From Clitopilus passeckerianus (lineage: Eukaryota > Basidiomycota > Agaricomycetes > Agaricales > Entolomataceae): a DNA stretch of 64,000 nt. Numbering within the stretch: the stretch's first letter is position 1; each line of letters starts with the position of its first letter. The notes beneath the pieces were generated by a model. It was not told where the DNA came from. It worked only from the letters and a program-made list of their open reading frames with translations, and ran no database searches. Both the position numbers and the translations under genes were made by a program. This document shows positions 36,001-46,530 of this stretch, one piece after another. The DNA lies in NCBI GenBank assembly GCA_944990035.1, contig CALYLX010000083.1:310001-374000 (forward strand). The letters are read 5' to 3'.

Positions 36001-37490
36001 ACGTCGTTAAATGCATTGCGTTCTCACCAGATGGCTCGCAATTGGCATCAGGATCCGAGGGCAAAGCTGTCCGGCTATGGGATGTAAAGTCGGGTTTCTA
36101 CCTCGCCTCTTTCGAACGTCATATTAGCGGCTACGCGACTTGCATTGCATTCTCGCCAGATAGCTCAAAACTGGCATTGGCATCGTACAGTTTATTTGAG
36201 AACCCAGTCCAGCTGTGGGATGCAAAATTGGGCTTACACCTTTTCTCTCTCGAAGGCCATAGCGGCATGGTTAGATGTATTGCATTCTTCCCAGATGGCT
36301 TGCAACTAGCATCGGCATCTAGTGACAAAACGGTTCGGCTCTGGGATCTAAAGTCAGGTTTCCACCCTAGGACCCAAGTCAGCCCCCTCAAAGGCCATAT
36401 CGGCCGGGTTACATGTGTTGCATTCTCTCCAGATGGCCAGCAACTGGCATCAGGATCAAATGACAATTATACGGACAATACAGTGGAGCTGTGGGATGCA
36501 AAGTTGGGCACCCATGTCACCACACTCACAAGCCCTGGTATTGTGATTACATGTATGGCATTCTCGCCAGAAAGCTCACAGCTGGCATGGGGATCACTCG
36601 ACACTAGGGTTCGGGTGTGGAATCCAGAATCTGGTTCCAACCTCACGATCCTTGCCGGCCATAGTGACATGGTTAGATGCATTACATTCTCTCCAGATGG
36701 CACGCAACTAGCATCAGGATCCGAGGACAATACAGTCCGGCTATGGGGTGCAAAATCGGGTTCCCACTTCACCACCCTTGAGGGCCATGGTGGCTGGGTT
36801 ACATGTATTGCATTCTCAACGGATGGTTCACAACTAGCGTCGGGATCAAATGACACGACATTGCGGTTCTGGGATGCAAGGTCAGGCTCCCACATCACCA
36901 CCCTCGAAGGCCATAGTGACCGGGTCACATGCATTGCATTCTCTCCAGACGGCTTGCGGCTGGCATCGGGGTCATTTGATAACACAATCCAGCTGTGGGA
37001 TGCAATGTCAGGTTCCCATCTTACCACCCTTATAGGCCATGCTCGCTGGGTTAGAAGCATTGCGTTTTCGCCGGACAGCTCACCAGTGTTGGCCTCTAGG
37101 TCAGACGACAACACGATTAGGCTGTGGGGCATAAAGTCTGGTTCCCACCTCTCTACCATTGACCATCCCTACGAAATTCTTGAATTTGTTTTCTTCATTC
37201 CAGTTTCTGCCCCTGCGTCTCATCTTACAGCCACATGCACTCTTGGGCTTCCTTCGAGGTTGCTTTTACTCATACGACGACGCGAGCTCCCAGATTTATA
37301 TGGCCTCGCGGTCTCACCAGACATCCACGCCAGTGCTGTGACCCAAGTTCCCATCTCCCTGATATGTTGGTTTCCCGTGGATCTGAAGGCTTACAGCCTT
37401 GCAGTAAACTGCGAAGGATCATCGGTCGCTATCGGGTGCGAAAATGGCCGTGTTCTGATTATTGATATTTCGTCAATTACTCTACACTGA
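33018..37490 (+). pseudogene. NACHT-WD40 (NLR-like) locus 1, two lesions
   Basis: STAND-class receptor-like gene, of the group that includes fungal heterokaryon-incompatibility HET-E/HET-D proteins. Exons are 33018-33404, 33458-35128 and 35186-37490. The N-terminus is Ser-rich with TVTGGRDVNVFVNEN before the first intron. The NACHT domain has the P-loop GVAGIGKST, the Walker B-like LVVIDAFDEC and FITSRPEFH. A helical region follows (IFRVHHKSFPDFIT). Then come 13 WD40 repeats, most with CIAFSPDG..LASGS and .VRLWD, and a conserved tail ending GCENGRVLIIDIS. Two lesions break it: TGA at 34943-34945, where locus 2 has Trp, and one extra T at 35991 between repeats 4 and 5. Everything else stays in frame, so inactivation is recent, or the assembly has errors. 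Intact length would be roughly 1450 residues. Confidence 0.85.
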
Positions 37491-37499
37491 CCCATTCGG

Positions 37500-40400
37500 A
37501 CTGTTTTCTCCCTTTGCTTCTCTTTCCCTGTATATATCGCTTATATGTCTCGTTTTTACAACCAATACGGCAGTACTTACTTATATCCACCTCCCATCCG
37601 ATTCTGTTATTGCGTTTCTCCGATCTCGATCTCATCTCATATTCTCATTTCGTCTCCTCATATGCAACTTTGCAATATTTCCCAAAGTCGTCAGGTAGTA
37701 CTTCGCAATTCTGAACAGGGTACTGGTAAGCTACGACGAAATCACAAAGTACTAGATTCGCCATACCCTGCTTCCTGGAGTCATCTTGCAACGGGCCGAG
37801 CCTTCTGGTCGTTGTACACCTCTCAAACGACTGTAGAGACCTGAGAGCTCATCAGAGATTGCGGGAAAATAGTCAATCGAGTAGGTACGCACTTTAAGAG
37901 TCCATCTGATACCAGATGCTCGTCTGTGGTTTTGAGAATTCAACAGTACGCGAAACAGCAACAGGTAGAAACCGATCATGAAGCTTGGCGTCTGGAGTGC
38001 GACGTAAGCAAAAGACCTGGGAGGTAGATTGGTCTACGTACACTTACAGAGCAGCACTTCGTCGCCTCTCGTCTCGTCTTCGCTAATCTTACATCACACG
38101 TGTAGGCCTAGGTCGTTGAGAGGAACCAGTACGGTGGCCTGAAATCGGAACCCTCTCCCCAGGTTCGAGATCCATCGTGGTATGACTAGGATCTTCTTTG
38201 AGGACCGTATGTCGTATGTGTTCCCATTTAGCCGAAACCAGCTTCAAGTTCGTCAAGGGCCAAAATGCGGGAATTGGTGTTGGGATTTCAGTCCTGAGGA
38301 CTGAGCGGTGGCGGAGATTGAAGCCAGCTTTCCGAATTATCGCCTCAATATAACACATCGTCGTACTTTGACCCAACGAACATGGTGTTGCCACTTGAAA
38401 AAAGGACGGACATTGGGAATTTAATGGAAACGCTGACTTCTGCTAGCTCGTCGATAGCTGTAGGTCTACGGTCTGAGTCGGTATCAGGGTGGGAGAATAC
38501 GAAAGGAAGAGAGAGGGAGGCGTACTAGTGCAGCCAATATCTGCTTGGGAGAGCACACAACGAGTTGGATACCCATACCCCTGCACTGGCACGGCGTCTG
38601 CTGCGCTTGAGGTTGTAGGGTCAAGGGTCCTGATTTCCTGATTCTAGATTCCGGCGGTAGCGTTGGTGGTGTTGGTGCTGGTGCTGCTATCTGGAGGTCG
38701 GAAAGCCACATCAGTGACGATCGACGAGACATTTACGGGAAGGGGCGTACAACTGGAATTTTACATGGTGTCTGGAAGATCAGGAAACGTTCGACAATGA
38801 CCGAGCGGGCATCTTGAGTCTTGACGAGGAGAAAGGTGCCAGATGACGTTCTCTGCGTTTGACCCGGCGGCAGCTTTTACGGTCACGGTGTGAGTGGTGT
38901 AGATATTGGGAGAAAAGAGGGAGGGAGGGAGGGGGCCAGACATTCACCTTCAAGCTCAACGTTCAACGTTCGACCTCAACTGGATGTACACGATTCTAGC
39001 ATACATTCATACGAGTACGCCGTGATTCCCGAGCTGACTCGGAAGGGTCCGCCACTTCTTTAATTGCACCCGTTGGTTTTTGGGAGCGGGGACCTGTGAG
39101 CGATGTGGTCAGGTAGGTAGGTAGGTAGGAGAGTTGGGAGACCCGAATCTGAAGGAAACTTACGCGGGTAAACTTCGAGGTCGTCCGCCTGGTGCCTGCA
39201 TTCCAAATTGTCGTGAACGCCCTAACTTGAAGTCCCGGGATCCAGATATTCAGCACTAAAGACCGGGTCGGGAGATATGGGCGAAGGAGTATGCGCCTTG
39301 AGCTTGAGGGTTATGAGGATGTTGGTGGAAGAAGTTGAGAAACCAAAACATGGCGTCCGATCTGGGAGTACTTAAGCGCCCTAGAAGCGCCCTGCTGTGA
39401 TTGGCGGCTTGGGAGAGGCATGTTTGGCATTGGCGAGATAGCCAAACAAGACAAGGCAAGGAAATGGGAACGTACTGTACCACGCCGTCCTTGCCACCAT
39501 CCTCGATTCAAGCTTGATTCTCTTGGACTCGGATGCACAGGAAAACAGCAGGCCGGGCCCATAGGCAGCGCATTGAGGCCTTTGGAAGCAGCCGTGACTG
39601 TTCAGGTGAGTTATCTCCTACTCTTTTGCGTCATTTCATGGGTTGGTCTGCTTTAACTTCGGCCCTCTTTCTGACACATTCGTCCTCCAGGAAAAGGCAT
39701 ACATCATTACTTCAAACAACGAGCACCTCTCTCTTGCCGACTTCCAAGATGACGATGACGCACGTTCTCTGAAGCCATTAGCCGCTAGTCTGTACCTTTT
39801 CTTCAACCCCGGTCTCAGGGCGTTCTTTTGGTCAATATTATCTACCATTCCTCATATCTTCTCCTCAAATACGATGCTAATCACTCCTTCATCAACAGTA
39901 CCACTGGCACTTCCTCCAAAGTCTCCTGAGATGGATGCGTGCAAGATATATGTGGAGAAGGCATTAGTTAAAGGCAAGCCCTTGGGTTGGGCTCAGGGGA
40001 ATGCGGAATAGGGGTATATGCTTGGAGTGGAATTGAGTGCGTGCCTTTTTCAACTTTGACACCCTCCTGGTTCCCGCCCCTGCACCTGTCTTGTATAGCA
40101 AATCTGACGGTGACGATCTGTTCCTCTTCAGGTACCTTCCTCCAAGATCATGACGCACACAGCATGCCCGCCGGGCTTCCATTCAAGATGACTGCAACGA
40201 CATCATACAGCCTTCTTCTCGGGTTGGTTGCTGGCAACGTCACCTATCCTCCTCACTAGATGCTCGGTACGTTCCTCTGCCTCCTGGTTCACATCAAAAC
40301 TAATGTTCGTTATCTCTTCCCTTAGGAACTCATGGCACGGATCCTTAGAAGCACGTACATCGGATCACGGCGAACCACAATCCTCTCCCAAGCCTGTGCC

Positions 40401-41230
40401 AGAAATGTCCTCGTCAGCGTGCCCAGAGTCCCGTCTAGTGTGTTTCTGAACAACTATTCGCCACAGCGGTTCGGTACGTCCTTTCTCTTTCTCGCCTCCA
40501 CATTCACCTTTACTAACTCTTCGACCTACAGATACCGAGGAGTAAAACTGATACAAGTCTCCAAAACGCTGCCACATCCGAATATCCGATATCCGGCATT
40601 CAACTTTACGTTTCTCGACGACCTACTGTGTGTAACACCAATCAAGCCTTATACGGCTTGTTCCCTGCCCTGGCCGAGTTCCCGATCATGGCGTCATACA
40701 GTCTTCCTCTCGGACCAGGTGCAAGAAAGGCAAAGGCCGCGTATGAAGGTGCTCGTTGAAGCCTAGGTTTGTTTATGGCTGCCGTCGGGGCTGAGGCTTG
40801 GAGCTGAAGGTTCGTTCCCCTCTCTCCCTCCAAGCGCAAGAAAGGCTGAAGGTACGTTTCCTCCTTTCCTCCTACTCCATCTCAGACCTTGACTGGCCCT
40901 GACCGTTTTTTCCGTTTTTTTCTTGTAGGGAACCCATGGCAAGAACTATTGACAAATCCGACGCCGTTCGAGTCATTCTCCCATGCCATGTACCGGGGTG
41001 ACGTTTTTGCCAACATGTTCAGCTCATTGTTGAGGGCTCTTCCAGACCCGCACCGGCCGAAACCTGTAAAACAATACAAAATCGAACCCAGGAAGCGTCC
41101 CCTGTGTTACCAACACAGCCAACCATCCTAGCCCGGATGTTTGATCATACTTCTCAAGCCTGGCTGAGAGGTTCGAGTATGTTCTGCTCCCTTCAGTCGC
41201 CCTGTCGATTTGTAGCTCATAGCATTCCCG
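37500..41230. repeat. R-family block 2, two opposed decayed copies
   Basis: Minus-strand part, about 39460 down to 38000: the upstream module (CCGCCAATCACAGCAGGGCG read on the minus strand) lies at 39388-39408. Plus-strand part, about 39600-41230: GGTACCTTCCTCCAAGATCA at 40131 matches the exon-like start at 59163, and GGTGCAAGAAAGGCAAAG at 40719 matches 21361. A short exon-like frame ends TATPPH-like at 40257 but does not extend. A tetranucleotide run (GGTA)n lies at 39113-39130. No working gene is supported. The two halves point away from each other, like a head-to-head duplication. Confidence 0.5.
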
Positions 41231-41707
41231 CACCTATAAATATAACCGTCCAAAGGCACCCGCAGGAAACGGAGGAAGAAATCTCATCAGCGTCGAATAC
41301 GACATCCTCGCCATTGTATGCCTCCGCCGAAAGTTCGAGGTCCAGGCATCCATCTCGCCAACGCCCCAGGGGACGATGGAGAAGTGACTCTGTAATCTGT
41401 CCGTCGTGTTGAAATGCGTTTCGGACGTGATGATATCCAATACGGAGATAATATTACATGGCGTTGAACTACAAGTTTTAGTGTACCGTAGAGCGGAAAT
41501 AGCAGTAGAATAGCAATGCATAATTATCAGAGTAACTTCCAGACCCTCGAATACAATCCGATTTAAAGCATGTAACGTTGTGATGAAATACATTGTGTGC
41601 GAATCGCAATTTTCTGGGAGCTGATCGAGGCAGTGAGCAATTGGACGTCTGGAGCAAAATCAGATCAGGTCCTCACAGAATATCAAGGAAATATAACAGT
41701 CGAAGTG

Positions 41708-42274
41708 TCAAGTGGCAGAACTCGCCCCTTCATCGCAACCCACGGCAAGTCTGGAAGCGGCGGGGCTCACTGCGACTGTACAAGCCTTCGCGCTGAGAGG
41801 GAACCAAGAAATGGGCACAACGTCGAATTCTCCGGTTGCACCCAGCTTCGTGCAGGCACCTTGACCCGAAAATCGAGGCTGAGCCTGGTGCTCCAGGAGC
41901 ATGAGTAAACGGGAGGCTGGAGCGGATTGGGAAGGAGCAGGATCCTCGAACATGGTGATAGAGTCGCAAGTCCAAACAGTGTATGGTTTGTTGGTTCCGA
42001 AGGTGGTTATATGGGATCCTGCTTCCCCGTGCAATTGCCATATGCGAACCGATTTATCGTTGCAGGCCATTACCAGCCACTCGCCATTAGGCAAAAATGC
42101 AATGCTAGTGACGGGGCTGCTACGCCCCTGACCGATGGTGTGCGGGTCGTCCTCTGCTGGATTTGTTCCTACCATAGTGAGACCAACTAAAATGGGAGCG
42201 AGAATAACAAGTTGAACGATGGATATCTGAATATGGGAGGTGGTTGCATCTTGATTCAATATTTTTCTCGTCAA
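41708..42274 (-). pseudogene. NLR WD40-tail fragment
   Basis: A minus-strand frame keeps one WD40 repeat (SSPVTSIAFLPNGEWLVMA, then DKSVRIWQLHG) followed by the tail seen in the NLR loci: SRLLMLLEH, VVPISWFPLSAKACTVAVS and RLAVGCDEG. No NACHT domain or other WD40 repeats accompany it, and the expected final GRVLILDIS is missing, so it is a fragment of a fourth NLR copy. The hydrophobic stretch at its start (IVQLVILAPILVGL) is probably not coding. Confidence 0.6.
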
Positions 42275-42643
42275 AACCTGGGGTTAAGGAGCTACATTAG
42301 CCTGTGGAAGTGAGAGGAGGGACAACGTACCACTGCAGCCACGACAAATAGTGGGTTAGAACGCCTGGCATGGAAGGCTGCCTTCAAGCATTATGATATC
42401 GATGCAGGTGTCGTTAATGGTTCTTGCGGTGCCCTCTTAAATCTAGGTCTCTTTGAATAAAGCTGTGATTAGCACTGGTTACGAGTCTAAGTAAGAGTGT
42501 ATATTGGCAATATCCATGGTTGACTAAGCTGGACGCTTGAATTCCATGACCAGCGTGACTCGTGACAGTTCATGCTTGTGACCTGCCCTCACAAATCTCA
42601 ATTGTCTGAGGGTCACTTCAGGAAATCAATAACTACAACCACC

Positions 42644-43650
42644 ATGAGCGCGCTCCCCCCGGCCTCAGAAGTATCCTTGGTGGGCAATGCACTCAGCGCC
42701 TATAACGTTTGCCTTGACTTTGAACGTGATGCCCAAAATTAGGAGAATGTCATGTATGCAAGGGTCCTCGGTTACTTAGTCTTACACGTTCCTCCTCCCA
42801 CCGTGGGGCATGAAATGGAGGTCGTCATCCACTCATGTAATCACGATTATGCCGTTTTGTCTAAACTCGGGCAGAGCTTCATCGATTATTTTATTCGCCC
42901 ATGTCAGTGGTCGTTAGAGATTACTTGCGGACATGAACTAAACTACACCATCAGTTAAAAAATCCAAAGGGCATACTCCAGGCTCTACACCTCATCCTTG
43001 TCGTAATTTATTTGAATTACAAAAAGAATATGAGATGGAATCAATTAAAGAGGCACCGAGAAACCACAGGGAAGCAAAGAAACAGGTGAGTACCCTGTTT
43101 GCCGACTGATGTGTTACTGTACCTCTGACCTCATGTACATATAGGCTCTTATTCGAGATCGCTTCAAGTGTGTGGTGACTGGAGTTTACGACAACGTAGC
43201 AACGGAACTCAAGACCGTCGAAGCGGAGGAGATCAGCAACACAGGGTCAGTGTTCACTGAATGCGCTCATATTGTGCCAGAGTCCACTTATTTTGGTGTT
43301 TCATCGCCCAAGAAGGTATTCCTCCATCTGTTCTTTCTTCTGCTGGTGAGCTTATCTTTTCTCAGAGGGACTATTCTGCCTCGGTGTTAGCAGTTTTGAG
43401 GTGTTTCAGATATGATGTTGCAAGCTTGAACGGTGCCAAGGTGCACTCTCTGCACAACATCATGACATGTTACACTTACTGTATGTTTGATGTATGTGTG
43501 AGCGTACCCCGTGAGTCTCGCCACATGAACATCCGAAGCGCGAGTGGGGACCGTCAAATGAAACGGAAGATGGCCGGGGAGACGCTTGATGGTCTAGACG
43601 TGGCCTGCCTATATGCCCCCATGACCTTCTCTGGATCAATGCTATGTTAA
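42644..43650 (+). pseudogene. HNH-endonuclease-like gene, decaying
   Basis: Exons 42644-42902, 42955-43085, 43145-43315 and 43366-43650 join in frame. The protein resembles the HNH endonuclease-domain proteins abundant in Agaricomycetes: ARVLGYLVLHVPPPT, EAPRNHREAKKQ, then ALIRDRFKCVVTGVYD, ECAHIVPEST, SASVLAVLRCFRYDV and LNGAKVHSLHNIM. The His of ECAHI and the LHN triplet are the expected metal/catalytic motif. A TAG at 42740-42742 interrupts exon 1. After LHNIM the usual acidic/aromatic segment is replaced by unrelated residues. So it is probably broken. Biological roles of this family are largely unknown. Confidence 0.65.
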
Positions 43651-45042
43651 TCCAACACATCTTTGTATCCAGATATTGACTTTCAGAAAGTGACAGGTGA
43701 GGACTGAGTACGATATTCCAACATTCTTTAAATAACAACGTGGTATGAAGATAATAATGTTATACGGCGATGAGGATATTAGGAAGAAGACCAATACATA
43801 CTGGGCAGGCATGAGAAAGAAAGTGCGTAGATGTAGCTACTGTATCGGCTGAGACAACTACACCTGGGCAGGAACGTATGGAAATAAACATGGGGTGTAT
43901 GGAAGTGTCATGGCGGAGTAACCAACGATATGTCAAGGATGAGAACACGGCCATTCTCGCACCCTACAGAGACCAAAGATCCGCTGGTGTTGACTGCAAA
44001 TTTGGTAGGCTCCACATCCGCAGGAAACCAACAAATTGGAATGATGTCGAGTGGACCCGAATTATACAAGTGGATATCTGCAGAGATTGCAACCCCGTAG
44101 AAGTAAGGAGGCTTGCGACATTTTATAAGTAGTAGTAAACGGGTGGGGAAAAGATGAGCATCTGTGACCATCTGACAGGGGGAGGTTGCACAAAAGGAAG
44201 TAAAGAAAGCAAATCTATGAATATCACAGGGGTATTCTGGGGTAAAGAGGTGGGATCTCGACTTTGCATCCCACACCTACACTGTGGCGAACAGCCGAAC
44301 CCTTCCAAGCTTCTTCCCCCAGTTGTCCCTCGATCCCGATGCTAGTCTTACGCCGTCTGGTGAGAATTGAATGCATGTGACACCCTCACTATGGCCTTTA
44401 AGGGTGGTGAGGTGGAATCCCGACTTTGCATCCCACACCCGCACTGTCTTGTCCTCCGATCCCGATGCTAGTCTCAAGCCGTCTGGCGAGAAATCAATGC
44501 ATGTGACGCCCTCACTATGGCCTTTAAGGGTGGTGAGGTGGGATCCCGACTTTGCATCCCACAGCTGTACTATGTTGTCCTCCGATGCCGATGCCTTTCT
44601 CGAGCCGTCTAGTGAGAAGGCAATTGAGGTTACTACTTTAGAATGTCCATCTAAGACAGCCCGTGCGAGGCTCCATTTCCTTTCAGTGCCAGATCTCAGA
44701 TGCAAGTTGGCATGTCTTTTGTACAAGTTGTTGATGGCGGTTTTCACTGGCGTGAACAAGATTCCTGAACCATGGATGTGCATTGGTGATAGCTTGAAAA
44801 GCATGGCATTGCTTTGAATAAATCGATAGGTATCGCTCAGCGCGATGTTTATCTCATCATTTCCTTGTTGGGTGCCAGTTCAAGTGCTTACTGAAAACAC
44901 TGTCCGGAGCTGGCGGAACCCCGCCATAATGAGTTCCTTGGCACGTTGAAGGACCTTGGGATGACAGCGCAACTCAGTTTATCGACTGCCGTTATCATTG
45001 TGGTGATCCTTTACTCACCGTCACTGGTTTTTTGCATCTAAT

Positions 45043-45495
45043 TGTTATGATTTTGCTTACATGTTTCTCCTTACATACCCCGGCCCGCTTACCTATGTAC
45101 AATTACTCACATATGCTGCGCATCACTGCGCATTTTTCATCTTTTTCCATGCTTACTCCGCATCTCTCACGATCGTGAGAGACTTATACCTTATCTGACT
45201 CTTTCTGACTCATCATGCTGCGCATGACTCATTACTTACTCAGCATGCTGCGCATGCACTATATTTAGAACTACTAGATAGGTATATAAACCTGTACCAT
45301 CTGGTCAAGGCTCCTCAGCTTGACCTAGGCAATCTACCTAACTGCTTAGTTCTCTACTTCGCCTTTAAGTCCCTTGCTTCGTCAATCTCACCAGGTCGTC
45401 AGTACAGCCGCAGCTGCTGACAAATCTCTGTCTTTGTTTATCAAAGACATCAAGCGTAAACAGTATTATCTAAGTTGTTAGGCTCTGCCTTAACA
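45043..45495 (+). repeat. 5' LTR of the gypsy element
   Basis: 453 bases, TGTTATG...TAACA. It contains a perfect 18-base palindrome CTCTCACGATCGTGAGAG at 45164-45181, repeated TGCTGCGCATG motifs near 45215-45256, and TATATAAA near 45282 as the likely core promoter. Confidence 0.9.
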
Positions 45496-45921
45496 AAAGG
45501 TCAAGCTGTTCAGAAGGCCCGCTCATTGTTAGCGCAGGCCCACCCCACGACAACACAGCGGGAGCGCGCAACGGGCCGGTTGCCGTTGCGGCTACTACTC
45601 AGTCACCACGGTCGTACACGGGGCAGGCCGCCCGCCACGGAATACCACTCTAGTAGAAGGAACCAACAACATCTACAAGTTCACCAACGGAAACTACTGC
45701 AGCTTTAATCCCAACAATAACCGCTGGTGCTACGCCTCTCTTTCCCTTGGCAGATTCACATTCACCACCGTTGCTGTTGAAAACAGACACTTCCACGCTC
45801 TAGACTTCCCCACCCCTGAACGACCTCATAAGACCCCTGCTATTGTCCGAGCTCAAAGAGAACATGACATTGAAGTAGACGAGGAGGAACAGCGACGCTT
45901 TGCACCGTTACCCACAGCAAT
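45496..45921 (+). pseudogene. 5' coding remnant of the gypsy element
   Basis: After the LTR one frame reads through GTNNIYKFTNGNYCSFNPNN, WCYASLSLGRF and AVENRHFHALDFPTPERP to an acidic end (DIEVDEEEQRR), where the copia LTR begins. No start codon or complete Gag is visible. I take it as the truncated Gag or leader-encoded part. The primer-binding site should lie just after 45495 but I cannot assign the tRNA. Confidence 0.45.
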
Positions 45922-46293
45922 TGTTGAATTGACGCGTACCACTCACGTGACTAATCACGTGACATCACATGATTAGTATTGCGCCATATTGCACCATTAT
46001 GATGTCTTCTTACGAATACGCCTCATGGCAACTCACGTGACACTTCATGACTACATATGACTCATTCCGTATCACTTCCGTACTATATTTAGCACAGAAC
46101 ATTCTAGATATGCTTACATATACATGGTCTGTGCACGCTCTCTATATGTATATAAACCTATGTACTTTACCTCAATACATTGGAGACTTACCCAGTCTTA
46201 TTACATAGTTCGCTCTCACCTCACAAGCCCACACCTAGCTCAAGGTAAGGGTCGTCCGCAACTTCCCTCGCTGGAAGGCATGCTTGCTCGACA
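45922..46293 (+). repeat. 5' LTR of the copia element
   Basis: 372 bases. It has several CACGTG palindromes near its start (for example CTCACGTGACTAATCACGTG), and TATATAAA near 46140 as core promoter. A leader of about 237 bases separates it from the first ATG at 46531. Confidence 0.92.
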
Positions 46294-46530
46294 GGTTATG
46301 GGCCCTAATCGCTGTCTGTAGCTATCCTCACGGATGTGCTCGACATTGCGGATCGGTTCTAGACCTCTGAACTCGTCGTTTAGATCAACCTCAAGGGTTG
46401 GATCTACGACAACTCAGGAAGTATCTCAATACCATCTGGTATAGAGGTCCATAGCTCGTTGAGCACAGCAGTGTCGTCACTGTTACATGTGTCTCAACTG
46501 ATGCTGACTTCTTTTGTTTGATCAAGATCA

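Noticed and set aside
36467..37159. Minus-strand frame of 230 codons in the WD40 region
   Set aside because: Antisense reading of the repetitive WD40 DNA; its repeats simply mirror the propeller repeats.
35460..37160. Regularly spaced DNA repeats resembling an array
   Set aside because: About 126-base units are coding WD40 repeats with variable loops, in a eukaryote; not a CRISPR array.
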